Shown here one piece after another: positions 36,229 to 44,869 of a stretch of 64,000 bases of DNA. A model generated the notes under the pieces. It was not told the DNA's origin. It made no database searches and saw only the letters and a program-made list of their open reading frames with translations. The number at the start of each line of letters is the position of its first letter. Position 1 is the first letter of the stretch. Source of the stretch: AP-15 sp963833745. GTDB lineage: Bacteria; Pseudomonadota; Alphaproteobacteria; ATCC43930; CGMCC-115725. The translations under genes were made by a program, and so were the position numbers. The stretch is taken from positions 62,001 through 126,000 of the forward strand of contig CAWHZD010000003.1 of assembly GCA_963833745.1 (NCBI GenBank), written 5' to 3'.

Positions 36229-36506
36229 AGGCGGCCGGTATGATGGACTGCGCCGGCAATTGGACCGGAAAATACGGCATCAATTCGCGTGCCGCATTCC
36301 TCGTTAATCCGGACGCCCAGGAAAAGGCGCTGACCGATTATCTCAACGATAATGAGCGCCAACTGCGGGCGAACGGCGCGTGCAGCCATATCGGCGAGAC
36401 CATCGACGGCCTGAAGGCACGCCCGCAAGAGCCCACCGCGCGCAATGACACCGACCCCCAGAGAAGCCGACTTTATCCCTTGCCGCGCACGTTCTGTGCG
36501 GTTTGA
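36229..36506 (+). pseudogene. orphan duplicated fragment of the hydrolase domain (copy 2)
   Basis: An open frame from 36240 encodes MMDCAGNWTGKYGINSRAAF to SHIGETIDGLKARP, clearly homologous to the 35366 region. It lacks the upstream catalytic-Glu part and diverges after ARP. Frame and protein similarity are kept, with mostly silent differences, so it was under selection or duplicated recently. It stands after the six-Cys gene, like displaced orphan cassettes in toxin/immunity loci. Confidence 0.75.
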
Positions 36507-37172
36507 TTGAACAGGATGCGCCGTTCCTCGTCGGAGGGCGGGGCCGAGCGGCGCAATTCCTTGCCCAAATCGACGCCGCGCTGCACCGCCGGCCGGTCCC
36601 GGAGCGCGGCGCGCCAGCGCGCGACGTTTGGAAATTCGTCGAGCGGCTGGCCCAGGGGCTTGGCGATCAATACCCAAGGCCATGACGCCATGTCGGCGAT
36701 CGAATAGTCATCGAGGATGAAGTCGCGCCCGTCGAGCCGGCGTTCGAGCACACCGAGGCATCGATTGTATTCGTCGGCATAGCGCTGGTGCGAATAGGGG
36801 TGTTCGCCCTGCGCGTAATTGACGAAATGGCTCAACTGTCCGGCCATCGGTCCGAGATTGCCGACTTGCCAGAACAGCCATTCGAGACATTCCTTATGCC
36901 CGCGCCGGGTCTGCGGCATAAACCGCCCGGTCTTCTCGGCGAGGTGGATCAGGATCGCGCCCGATTCGAATACCGCCATCGGCCCGTCGGGATCGTCATG
37001 CGTCGACGATCGCCGGCATCCGGTTGTTCGGGCTGATTGCCAGAAACTCGGGTTTGAACTGGTCGCCGCGGCCAATATTGATCGGGACCACGCGATAGGG
37101 CAGCGCGCACTCCTCCAACATGATCGCGACTTTCCAGCCGTTCGGCGTCGGCCAATAATAAAAATCGATCAT
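36473..37172 (-). CDS. Nu-class glutathione S-transferase (frameshifted)
   Basis: The N-terminal frame from ATG 37172 reads MIDFYYWPTPNGWKVAIMLE, then NIGRGDQFKPEFLAISPNN and MPAIVDA. One extra base at 37001 moves the frame, which continues HDDPDGPMAVFESGAILIHLAEKTG and the helical domain to 36473. The repaired protein is about 232 aa. The T-x-N-G motif identifies a YfcG/YghU-type enzyme. The ATG overlaps the CoA-transferase stop (ATGA), so both are in one operon. Confidence 0.88.
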
Positions 37173-38374
37173 CGGCCCGCACCCTTGGCGGGTCCCACCG
37201 CACCTTCCGATTCCAGCGCTTCGATTTCGGCGGCCGAATAGCCGAGATCGGCCAAAACCTGCTGCGTATGCTGGCCGAGCGCCGGCGCACCGCGGCGAAT
37301 TTCGGTTGGGGTGCGCGAGAACCGCGCCGCGGCCCGCGCTTGCCGCAGATGCCCAGCCTTGTCATGCTCGGTTTCGACAACGAGGCCCAACGCCTCGACT
37401 TGCGGATGCCGGATGACCTGATTGCGCGTCAAGACCGGGCCGCAGGGCACCTGGGCTGCGGTCAGCCGTTCGAGCCATTCGGCGGTGGAGCGGGTGCGCA
37501 ACGCCTCCTGGGTCAGTTGCAGGCGGGCATCTATGTTTTGCTGGCGCAGCGCCGAGGTCTTGAACCGCTCGTCGTCGAGCCATTCCGGCCGCTCGACCGC
37601 GTGCGCCAGGCCGGCCCATTGGCGATCGGTCAGGGCTGCTGCGGTGACATAGCCGTCGGCCGTCTCGTAGATCAGGTCGATGGCGCTCGCCGCTTCCTGC
37701 ACGACCGGCGCGTCTTCGACAAAGGTTTGGCAGCCCATGTCCGAAGCCCACATGAAGGCAAGCACGGCTTCCAACATCGACAGCCGGACATGCTGTCCTG
37801 CACCGGTGCGCTCGCGTGCCAGGAGCGCTGCGGTGATCGCCTGAGACGCGGTGATCGCGGTCAATTTGTCGGGCAGGATCGTACGCAACAGCCGCGGCCG
37901 AGCCTCGTCGGAGCCCGCCTGCACCGTCGCGAGCCCCGAAAACGCCTGGATCACCGGGTCGTAGGCCGGCTTTTCGGCGTAAGGGCCCACTTCGCCAAAC
38001 CCGCTGATCGAGACATAGACGATCTTCGGCGCCAGCGCGCGAATGGCGGCTTCCCCGACCCCGAGCCGCTCGGCGACGCCGGGTCGGAAATTCTGCACGA
38101 ATACATCGGCGCCGGCTGCAAGCCGCATCAACGCCTGCAATGCCGCCGGCTTTTTCAGATCGAGGACGATAGAGCGCTTATTGCGGTTGTTGTTCAGGAA
38201 CGATGCGGTAAATCCAGCCCGCCGGTTGCCCCCCGCACGAGTGGCGTCGCCGCCGTCGGGCGCCTCGACCTTGATCACCTCGGCGCCCTGGTCGGCGAGG
38301 ATCATGGTCGCCAGCGGCCCCGACACGTTCGAAGTCAGATCGACAATTCGATACCCAAAAAGCGGCCCCGGCAT
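37169..38374 (-). CDS. CaiB/BaiF family CoA-transferase
   Basis: This 401-aa class III CoA-transferase moves CoA from an acyl-CoA donor to a carboxylic acid through an aspartyl-CoA thioester. Motifs: GYRIVDLTSNVSGPLATMIL, DQGAEVIKVEAPDGGD, SFLNNNRNKRSIVLDLK, DVFVQNFRPGVAERLG, the catalytic Asp in KPAYDPVIQAFSGL and GQHVRLSMLEAVL. The acid substrate cannot be predicted. It is coupled to a downstream GST, which might act on the same compound class. Confidence 0.92.
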   Translation of the reverse strand: MPGPLFGYRIVDLTSNVSGPLATMILADQGAEVIKVEAPDGGDATRAGGNRRAGFTASFLNNNRNKRSIVLDLKKPAALQALMRLAAGADVFVQNFRPGVAERLGVGEAAIRALAPKIVYVSISGFGEVGPYAEKPAYDPVIQAFSGLATVQAGSDEARPRLLRTILPDKLTAITASQAITAALLARERTGAGQHVRLSMLEAVLAFMWASDMGCQTFVEDAPVVQEAASAIDLIYETADGYVTAAALTDRQWAGLAHAVERPEWLDDERFKTSALRQQNIDARLQLTQEALRTRSTAEWLERLTAAQVPCGPVLTRNQVIRHPQVEALGLVVETEHDKAGHLRQARAAARFSRTPTEIRRGAPALGQHTQQVLADLGYSAAEIEALESEGAVGPAKGAGR

Positions 38375-38508
38375 CGTGCACCCTTTCGCATCAGCACCAA
38401 CTGCTGGCGGACGAGACTATGCACGACCGGCAAGGTCAAGCGCCGCGGCGCAGCTCGATAGCGGGAGCTCGGAAACCGGTGTCCGGCTCGCTTTCCAATC
38501 ACATTGAA

Positions 38509-38611
38509 CCGTCATTCCCGCGAAAGCGGGAACCCAGAGCCTGCCCCCGGCATGAACGGGGGGCGAGCGACGCGTGGCCGTCCTGGACCCCCGCTTCGCG
38601 AGGGTGACGAG
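38509..38611. repeat. dispersed ~105-bp repeat, copy 2 (inverted)
   Basis: GTCATTCCCGCGAAAGCGGG at the left end and CCCCCGCTTCGCGAGGGTGA at the right end bracket a middle part. The whole is the reverse complement of 32621-32734 with substitutions. The gap between the CoA-transferase and CBS-BON genes contains nothing else. Confidence 0.75.
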
Positions 38612-38623
38612 GGGATGGGGCGC

Positions 38624-39332
38624 CTAGAACGCGGGGATGACCGGGGCCGGGACGATGTGCTCTTCGACACGGCGCACGCCCGGAATGTTTTCGGCGGCGA
38701 TGCGCAACGCCTGTTTCTCGGCTTCCGGCTGGTCGTCGGACATCCAGACGTGCACGACCTTGTCGCGGACCATGATGTCGGCAGCCCAGATATTGGCCCA
38801 GCGCTGGCCGCGAAGCTCGGTCAGCAGCTTTTCACGGATCGTGCGGTCGTCGGCGTCGGCGACGATCGCGGGCGCGCTGCTCGTCGTCGCCAGGGCGCGC
38901 ACGAGGTTCGCGCGGCTGATGATGCCGACGAGCTTGCCGTCGCGGACGACCGGAACCCGTTTGATCAGCTTGGTCTCGAGCAGCATCGCGACATCGGCGA
39001 GATCGGTCGTGTCCGCGACGGAAATAACGTCGCGGCTCATGATGTCTCGGACCCGTTGACCATGCGCCTTGACATAGTCGCGAGCGGCCTCCGCTTCGGC
39101 CGCGAGCGAGTTCGAGCCACCATGACCGTCGCTTTTGCAGGCGCCGCTCGGTCCCGGTTTCGGCGCGGTGCAGCAGATCGCCCTCGCTGACGATGCCGAC
39201 CAGGCGGTCGCCGTTCTCGCAGACCGGCACTCCGCTGATGCCCTTCTCGGACAGCAGCTTTGCCAAATCCCGCACCGACATCTCGGGATCGACGGTGATT
39301 ACCGGGGTCGTCATTACGTCCATGGCGCGCAT
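38624..39332 (-). CDS. CBS-pair plus BON domain protein (frameshifted)
   Basis: The repaired protein is about 235 aa. The first frame from 39332 has DVMTTPVITVDPEMSVRDLA and GISGVPVCENGDRLVGIVSE, then ETGTERRLQKRRSWWLELA. After an extra base at 39101 it continues AEAEAARDYVKAHGQRVRDI, a second CBS motif (IKRVPVVRDGKLVGIISRAN) and a BON domain (DIMVRDKVVHVWM, IPGVRRVEEHI). CBS pairs bind adenine nucleotides and BON domains contact membranes. Such CBS-BON proteins are stress-associated in alphaproteobacteria. Confidence 0.9.
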
Positions 39333-39536
39333 CGGTAGCCTCCAGCCTCATTTTTTTGAGCAAACGTTGCAAAACATCATCGCGCGTTGACATGAATCAA
39401 TCAACCGACGAGTTATCGGTCGGTTTGGGCGACGCGCCACCCTGCGCTCGGCTAGGCTGGGGAGAATTCGAGGAACCGCCGGGTCATCTCGAAACCGGCC
39501 GGCAGGTCGTACCGCAACACGCGCGAGGAGAGTGTC

Positions 39537-40505
39537 ATGCCGCGAAACATCGCCGTCGGGCTCGGGCTGATGGAGTTTCCTTTCGACAGCGTCGCCGGAT
39601 TTTGGCGCTGGGTCGATTTGTGCGAAGCGGGCGGCGTCAACTCCTTGTGGCAGACCGACCGCATGGTCAGCCGCGAGCCGATCCTCGAATGCATGAGCGT
39701 GATGGCGGCGCTGGCCGGCCGCACCCGGCGCCTCAAATTCGGCGTCAACGTGCTGTCCCTGGCGTTCCGCGACCCGGTGTTGCTGGCCAAGCAGTGTGCC
39801 ACGATCGACGTGTTGTCCGAGGGGCGGCTGCTCCCCGCCTTCGGCATCGGCAGCCCGCTCGCCCCCGAATGGCGCACCTTGAACCTCGACACCAAAACCC
39901 GCGGGCGCAAGACCGACGAGGGGCTCGAAATCATCCGCCGTTTGTGGGCCGAGGACACGGTCGATTTCGAAGGCGTGCATTACCGGCTGTCGGGCGCCTC
40001 GATCAGCCCAAAGCCGGTGCAGCCGGACCTCCCGATGTGGATCGGCGGCTCGACCCCGGCGGCGATCCGGCGCACCGCACGCTTTGGCACCGGCTGGCAG
40101 GCCGGCGGCGAGACGCCTGAGGATATCGGCGCCGTCGTCGACGCGATCCGCAAGGCGGCACTCGCCGAAGGCCGGCCAATCGACGACGACCATTACGGCG
40201 CCGGCATCGCGTTCCGCTTTGGCCGGCCTGATGATCCGGCTCTCGAACGGCTGTTCGACGCCTATCGCCGGCGCACTGGCCGCGATCCGCAGCGGCATTT
40301 CGCTATCGGCGACGCCGAGGCGATCGTCGCGCGCATCGCCGCCTTTGTCGAAGGTGGGATTTCGAAATTCATCCTGCGCCCGGCAGCGCGCGGCGACGCC
40401 GAAATGCTGGCGCAAACCCGCCGTCTGGTGGAAGAGCTGTTGCCGCTGGTTGGCGCCCGCTGGCCGAAACTGCGCCATCTCCCCGCCGCGGTCGCCGCCG
40501 CATAA
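39537..40505 (+). CDS. luciferase-like (LLM class) flavin-dependent oxidoreductase
   Basis: This 322-aa TIM-barrel protein has SLWQTDRMVSREP, KFGVNVLSLAFRDPVLLAKQ, IDVLSEGRLLPAFGIGS, the F420/FMN-type loop FEGVHYRLSGASISPKPVQP and MWIGGSTPAAIRRTARFGTGW. LLM enzymes use FMNH2 or F420 to oxygenate or reduce small substrates. The particular chemistry is not predictable. It sits six bases upstream of a dehalogenase gene in line with it. Confidence 0.92.
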   Translation: MPRNIAVGLGLMEFPFDSVAGFWRWVDLCEAGGVNSLWQTDRMVSREPILECMSVMAALAGRTRRLKFGVNVLSLAFRDPVLLAKQCATIDVLSEGRLLPAFGIGSPLAPEWRTLNLDTKTRGRKTDEGLEIIRRLWAEDTVDFEGVHYRLSGASISPKPVQPDLPMWIGGSTPAAIRRTARFGTGWQAGGETPEDIGAVVDAIRKAALAEGRPIDDDHYGAGIAFRFGRPDDPALERLFDAYRRRTGRDPQRHFAIGDAEAIVARIAAFVEGGISKFILRPAARGDAEMLAQTRRLVEELLPLVGARWPKLRHLPAAVAAA

Positions 40506-40511
40506 CCGGCA

Positions 40512-41198
40512 ATGTCATCCGCGCCGTTGCACGGCATCCGGGCCTGCGTGTTCGACGCCTACGGCACCCTGTTTGACGTCGCTTCGGCGGCGCAGCGCAG
40601 TGTCGACGCGCTCGGCGAAACCGCGCCGCGGCTGGCGGCGCTGTGGCGCGACAAGCAGCTGCAGTACAGCTGGCTGCGCGCGGTGCAAGGCCGCCACGCG
40701 GATTTCTGGCAGGTCACGGGTGACGCGCTCGATTTCGCGCTCGATGCGCTGGGCCTCGCCGGCACCGGCCTGCGCGGACGGCTGATGCAACTTTATCTGA
40801 CCCTCGACGCCTATCCGGAAGTGCCGGCCGCCTTGCACCAGCTTCGCGGCACCGGGTTGGCGATGGCGATCCTGTCGAACGGCTCGCCGGCAATGCTCGC
40901 CGCCGCGGTCGAGCATGGCGGGCTCGCCGACCGGTTCGACCATGTGCTGTCGGTCGAAGAAATCGGCGTCTACAAGCCGCATCCAAAGGTCTACCAGCTC
41001 GCCTGCGACCGGCTCGAGCTCGCCGCCGATAACATTGCCTTTGTGTCGTCGAACGGCTGGGACGCCTGGGCCGCATCCGCCTTCGGCATGGAAGCTGTCT
41101 GGTGCAACCGCCAGACGCTGACCCGCGAGCGCCTGCCCGGCGCCCCCGACCACGAAATCCGCTCGCTCGCCGAATTGCCGGCGCTGCTCGGCGCTTAA
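40512..41198 (+). CDS. haloacid dehalogenase type II
   Basis: This 228-aa HAD protein has motif I CVFDAYGTLFD with nucleophilic Asp, LSNGSPAML (motif II), KPHPKVYQLA (motif III, Lys) and SSNGWDAWAASAFG, whose SSN-x-x-DxxxA pattern is typical of L-2-haloacid dehalogenases rather than phosphatases. It hydrolyses the carbon-halogen bond of L-2-haloacids. The stop codon overlaps that of the convergent DUF72 gene. Confidence 0.9.
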   Translation: MSSAPLHGIRACVFDAYGTLFDVASAAQRSVDALGETAPRLAALWRDKQLQYSWLRAVQGRHADFWQVTGDALDFALDALGLAGTGLRGRLMQLYLTLDAYPEVPAALHQLRGTGLAMAILSNGSPAMLAAAVEHGGLADRFDHVLSVEEIGVYKPHPKVYQLACDRLELAADNIAFVSSNGWDAWAASAFGMEAVWCNRQTLTRERLPGAPDHEIRSLAELPALLGA

Positions 41199-41956
41199 CC
41201 GGAGCCGGATCGAAGTCGTTCGATCAGCGCTTGTGCCGCGGCCGGGGCGCGCACTTTGGCGCCATCGATGAAATAGACGAAGCAATCGCGGCCGGCGCTG
41301 GCCCAGGCGCGGGCGCGGCCGGCCCAGGCGTCGAGCGCCTCGGGCGCATAGCCATTCGGCTCTTCCAGGACCGAGCGCCGCAAGCGGGCATAGACAAAGC
41401 CGGCGGTGACATGATCGAGCGCCGGGTATTTCTCGTCGTCGACGAGGGCGACGGCAACCCGATGTTGCCGCAAGAGATCGGGAAACGCCGGCATGTCGAA
41501 GCTCGCATGCCGAACCTCGACGACATGGCGCAGCGCGCGCCCGTCGATCTCGTGCGGCAATAGGGCGAGAAACGCGGCGAAGCCGGCCTCGTCAAAACGC
41601 AGGAACGGCGCGAACTGCCACAGAATCGGGCCGAGCTTGGCGCGCAATTCGAGCACGCCGCTCGCCAGAAACCGGTCGATCGACGGGCCCGCGGTCGCCA
41701 GGTCGCGGCGGTGGGTGGCAAAACGCGGTCCCTTTAGCGAAAACACAAAATCGTCCGGGGTATCATCATGCCAACGGCGAAAGCTCTCGGGCTTTTGGGT
41801 GCCGTAAAAGGTGCCGTTGACCTCGATTGCGGTAACCTGGCGGCTGGCATGGGACAGCTCGCGCGCCTGCGGCAGCCCCGGCGGGTAGAGCACGCCGCGC
41901 CACGGCGGGAACACCCAGCCGCCGATGCCGACGCGAATGGTCGCGCTGCCGGTCAT
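41195..41956 (-). CDS. DUF72 family protein
   Basis: The start ATG 41956 gives 253 aa. The TIM-barrel-like pattern VGIGGWVFPPWRGVLYPPG, AIEVNGTFYGTQKPESFRRW, FSLKGPRFATHRRDL, GPILWQFAPFLRFD and HVVEVRHASF identifies DUF72 (YecE-like), whose function is unknown. It is coupled to bluB by an ATGA overlap. Confidence 0.92.
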   Translation of the reverse strand: MTGSATIRVGIGGWVFPPWRGVLYPPGLPQARELSHASRQVTAIEVNGTFYGTQKPESFRRWHDDTPDDFVFSLKGPRFATHRRDLATAGPSIDRFLASGVLELRAKLGPILWQFAPFLRFDEAGFAAFLALLPHEIDGRALRHVVEVRHASFDMPAFPDLLRQHRVAVALVDDEKYPALDHVTAGFVYARLRRSVLEEPNGYAPEALDAWAGRARAWASAGRDCFVYFIDGAKVRAPAAAQALIERLRSGSG

Positions 41957-42594
41957 CGGCGGATCAGAAGCGAGGTCGGGGCCCGCCGCCATTCCCAGCC
42001 GGCGGTTGCGAGTGCCGGCACATCCTCCTCCTCGACCGGATAGCCGAGACAGAGATAGCCGATCAGCTTCCAGGGCTCGGGGAGATCGAGAATTTCGCGG
42101 ACCGTCCGCGGGTCGAGAATGGATACCCAACCCATGCCGATGCCCTCCGCCCTCGCCGCGAGCCACAACGTGTGCACCGCGGCGACCGCCGAGTACTCGA
42201 CCATCTCGGGCATCGTCCGCCGGCCGAGGCCATGCCCCTGATCGGTGGCGCAGTCCGCGAAGACCGCGAGGTGGCAAGGCGCCTCGTCAAGCCCGGCGAG
42301 TTTCAGCCGGGCGTATTGCGCGGCGCGCTCAGGTGCCTGCGCGGCGAGAGCAGCGGCGTTGGCGGCGGCAAAATCCGTCCTGACGGCGGCGCGTCGCACC
42401 GGGTCGTCGACCAGCACAAAGCGCCAGGGCTGGCTCAGCCCAACCGACGGAGCGAGGCAGGCAAACTCGATCAGCCGCTCGACGGCGCCCGGCGGCAGCG
42501 GATCGGTGCGAAACCGCCGCACGTCGCGCCGCCAAACCAGGAGCGCCCGGAGCCGTTCGCGAAAAGCCTCGTCGAATGCGGGCGCTGCGGGCAT
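41953..42594 (-). CDS. bluB: 5,6-dimethylbenzimidazole synthase BluB
   Basis: BluB fragments FMNH2 with O2 to make the lower ligand of vitamin B12. The start at 42594 gives 213 aa; the frame continues upstream to 42723 without conserved sequence. Motifs: WRRDVRRFRTDPLPPGA, APSVGLSQPWRFVLVDD, LAVFADCATDQGHGLGRRTM, EYSAVAAVHTLWLAARAEGI and GWVSILDPRTVREIL. GHGLGRxTMPE separates BluB from other nitroreductase-fold proteins. No other cobalamin gene is next to it, and no B12-box is seen upstream. Confidence 0.92.
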   Translation of the reverse strand: MPAAPAFDEAFRERLRALLVWRRDVRRFRTDPLPPGAVERLIEFACLAPSVGLSQPWRFVLVDDPVRRAAVRTDFAAANAAALAAQAPERAAQYARLKLAGLDEAPCHLAVFADCATDQGHGLGRRTMPEMVEYSAVAAVHTLWLAARAEGIGMGWVSILDPRTVREILDLPEPWKLIGYLCLGYPVEEEDVPALATAGWEWRRAPTSLLIRR

Positions 42595-42740
42595 TGCTCC
42601 CTTGGTCGAGCCGCTAGCCGAATAGATGGGAACCTCGCCCCGCACATCGAAGTAGCGCCGTGCCTCCACGACCGAAACATTCAGTGTGCGGTTGATTTCT
42701 CGTCCTCGGCGCTTTAGATGCAAGCGCCCGCGGCTGCTTC

Positions 42741-42816
42741 GTCCCCATCGTCTAGAGGCCTAGGACATCGCCCTTTCACGGCGGTAACAGGGGTTCGAAT
42801 CCCCTTGGGGACGCCA
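42741..42816 (+). tRNA. tRNA-Glu (UUC)
   Basis: GTCCCCA pairs with TGGGGAC as acceptor stem, the anticodon loop CCTTTCACG carries TTC, and the T arm is AGGGGTTCGAATCCCCT. The CCA end is encoded. It stands alone between bluB and a small lipoprotein gene. Confidence 0.96.
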
Positions 42817-42908
42817 ATCAAGCCAGCCTATTCCGCCGCTAGTCTAGCTCGGTTGGGAAGCCGAGAGCGCGGGGGTGGCGGACCAAGGACGGGTTTGGCC
42901 TTCGTCGT

Positions 42909-43049
42909 CTAATGCATGTCGCTGCTGGCGCCGAGGCCGTCTTGCTGATGGAGCGCGTCCGGCGGCTGACCCGGGGTGGCGCCCGTCGGAGCGCAGCCGG
43001 CGAGCGCCAGCGCAACCAGAAGTGCTACGACCCCGCTGCGCCAATTCAT
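42909..43049 (-). CDS. small lipoprotein
   Basis: This 46-aa frame starts at ATG 43049 behind GGAGGCGG. It has a signal segment and lipobox ALAGC (GVVALLVALALAGC), then a short polar tail (APTGATPGQPPDALHQQ). The size and pattern resemble entericidin-like or other tiny cell-envelope lipoproteins. Only the lipobox and RBS support it. Confidence 0.5.
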   Translation of the reverse strand: MNWRSGVVALLVALALAGCAPTGATPGQPPDALHQQDGLGASSDMH

Positions 43050-43089
43050 TGCTTCGTTTCCGCCTCCGATTTGACGGAAGCCGGCGCGC

Positions 43090-43332
43090 GACATCGCCGA
43101 CAACCTCGCGCCGTCCGTCGTCGCCGAGGCGACCGGGCGGGGCACGCCGACGATCGTGGGCCCGTCCTTGGACGCCGCGCTCCTGAACCACCCCAAGGTG
43201 CCGGCGTCGCTCAGGAAGATGCCGACCGGGGGCGTGACAATCGCCCCGCCGGACGACGAGCACGAGCGATCGCGCCTCGCCCCCTGCGCGCTGCCGCTCA
43301 ACGCCGTTTGCCCGCACCTGGGTCGAGATTGA
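43090..43332 (+). pseudogene. flavoprotein (Dfp/CoaB-like) C-terminal relic
   Basis: The frame reads DIADNLAPSVVAEATGRGTP, then TIVGPSLDAALLNHPKVPAS and GGVTIAPPDDEHERSRLAP, then a stop at 43330. This is the latter half of a flavoprotein of the phosphopantothenoylcysteine-decarboxylase type (flavoproteins with the PAMN-like loop). The FMN-binding first half and the start are missing. It is a relic with no upstream remnant, on the same DNA as the opposite-strand lipoprotein. Confidence 0.55.
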
Positions 43333-43380
43333 CGCCCCTCATCGTACAGCCGACGGGACTACCGGAATGGAAGCAGGATC

Positions 43381-43443
43381 TGGCCCGGTTACGTGGCCAC
43401 CTGGCCCGGTCACGGGGCCACCTGGCCCGGTCACGGGGCCGTC
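43381..43443. repeat. three tandem 21-bp units
   Basis: Units start TGGCCCGGTTACGTGGCCACC (43381), TGGCCCGGTCACGGGGCCACC (43402) and TGGCCCGGTCACGGGGCCG (43423). The unit is itself palindromic around the centre, so the block may form hairpins. The surrounding 43333-43525 contains no other gene. Confidence 0.85.
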
Positions 43444-43525
43444 CGAGCGGACGGCACTGAATGTAGCCCGGCCTCCTCGCGGCTCGGGGCCGCAAAGGCG
43501 GGCCGTTCAAGATTTATCTGCGCCG

Positions 43526-44272
43526 CTACGCAACCCGCAGCCATTCGGAGGGGATCGCCTGCGCCCGCTGATCGGCCACCAGATTTCTGCGACGGACCTG
43601 TTCCTCGGGGGTGATCGAAGCCGGGTCTTCGCGGAATTCCGGGCCCATTGCCATTGCTTTCTTGACCGCTGGGCGTCCGCCGATCTCCTCCAGCCAGCCT
43701 TTGACGTTGGGGAACTCGTCGATCTCGATCTTGCGGGTCGCCCAGCTCGACGCCCATGGATAGCAGATCATGTCGGCAATCGTGTATTGGCCGGCGGCGA
43801 GATAACGCTTGTTGAACAAACCCAGATTCATGACCCCGTAGATGCGATGCGTTTCATTGTCGAAGCGGCGGATGGCGTAGGCCAAATCGCCGTTGTTGCC
43901 GGCCTCGAGCGCCCGCCGGAAATGACCTTGCTCGCCCAGCTTGGGCCCCTGGTTGCCCAGCTGCCAGCTGACCCACTGGGCGACGTCGTACCTGCCGCGC
44001 GGGTCCGACGGCATAAACCGACCCGTCTTCTCCGCCAAATACGTCATGATCGCCCCGGATTCGAAGATCGAAATCGGGGCGCCGCCGCCCATCGGCTCGC
44101 CGTCGACAATCGCCGGCATTCGGCCGTTGGGCGAAATCTTCAGAAAGTCCGGCGTCAGCTGGTCGCCGCGCCCGATGTTTATCGGCTTGATCGTATAGGG
44201 CAGCCCCAACTCCTCAAGCAGGATGACGATCTTCTTGCCGTTTCCGGTCGGCCAGAAATAGAGGTCGATCAT
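43526..44272 (-). CDS. Nu-class glutathione S-transferase (third copy)
   Basis: The start ATG 44272 gives 248 aa. LYFWPTGNGKKIVILLEELG replaces the usual P-T-P-N-G by P-T-G-N-G but keeps T-x-N-G. NIGRGDQLTPDFLKISPN, ISIFESGAIMTYLAEKTG and a helical domain follow. It resembles the 24.3-kb copy more closely than the 36.5-kb copy in length. The function is likely glutathione-dependent reduction of disulfides or peroxides. A GC-rich gap (44306-44500) upstream contains no gene. Confidence 0.92.
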   Translation of the reverse strand: MIDLYFWPTGNGKKIVILLEELGLPYTIKPINIGRGDQLTPDFLKISPNGRMPAIVDGEPMGGGAPISIFESGAIMTYLAEKTGRFMPSDPRGRYDVAQWVSWQLGNQGPKLGEQGHFRRALEAGNNGDLAYAIRRFDNETHRIYGVMNLGLFNKRYLAAGQYTIADMICYPWASSWATRKIEIDEFPNVKGWLEEIGGRPAVKKAMAMGPEFREDPASITPEEQVRRRNLVADQRAQAIPSEWLRVA

Positions 44273-44500
44273 TTGCGTTTTCTCCTGTTCGACATCGCCC
44301 GCCATGACGCGGGGGGCGGTTCGCTACATCCTTTTGGCAAAACCAATTATCCGATAGCCGGCGCTGCCCGTCCAGGCCGGCAACGACAGCGGCGCCCTGT
44401 TGCCTCTGGTGCTGTCGCCGGAAACTGCCGCCGCGTTTCGGCCTCGGCAGCCTCACGCCGCCTGTCGGGCGGCACAGACCCAGGTGACTCGACCCTGGGG

Positions 44501-44869
44501 TCATTGCCGCTCGGCAAAGCCCTCGCGACGCCACCGCTGCATGCCGCCGCGCAGGACGGCTACGTCGCCATGCCCGGCTGTCGCGATTGCCGAGGCCGCC
44601 TCTGAGGACCGCTTGTCGGTCAGGCAGACGCAGACGGCCGACCGTCGATCCGCCGTCAGTTCTGTTAGCCGCGCCGGCAGTTCGGGGAGCGGCAGGTTGA
44701 CGGCGCCGTCGATGTGCCCGAGCTCGCCGGAGAATTCCTCCGGGCCGCGCACATCCAACACCAGCAGCGGGTCGCCGGCATCGAGCCGGCGCCTGAGGTC
44801 GGCGGGCTCGACCCACGCCGGTCCGCGCTTGCGCGTCCGGCCCGGCAGTCGAGAAAACAAGCCTTGCAT
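44501..44869 (-). CDS. rhodanese-like domain protein
   Basis: This 122-aa single-domain protein has PADLRRRLDAGDPLLVLDVR, GPEEFSGELGHIDGAVNLPL and the active-site loop CVCLTDKRSSEAA. The second Cys and the Arg (C-L-T-D-K-R) fit a sulfur-carrying catalytic loop of six residues. HVGDVAVLRGG-type closing is present (GDVAVLRGGMQRW). Rhodanese domains transfer sulfane sulfur or act as sulfide/thiol handling modules. A start at 44902 is also possible. Confidence 0.85.
   Translation of the reverse strand: MQGLFSRLPGRTRKRGPAWVEPADLRRRLDAGDPLLVLDVRGPEEFSGELGHIDGAVNLPLPELPARLTELTADRRSAVCVCLTDKRSSEAASAIATAGHGDVAVLRGGMQRWRREGFAERQ

Noticed and set aside
42595..42740. Cobalamin riboswitch upstream of bluB
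   Set aside because: No B12-box (GCCACTG-like) or extended conserved structure was found in the 146-base leader.
43381..43443. CRISPR array
   Set aside because: The 21-bp units are adjacent without spacers, so this is a simple tandem repeat. No cas genes are present in the window.
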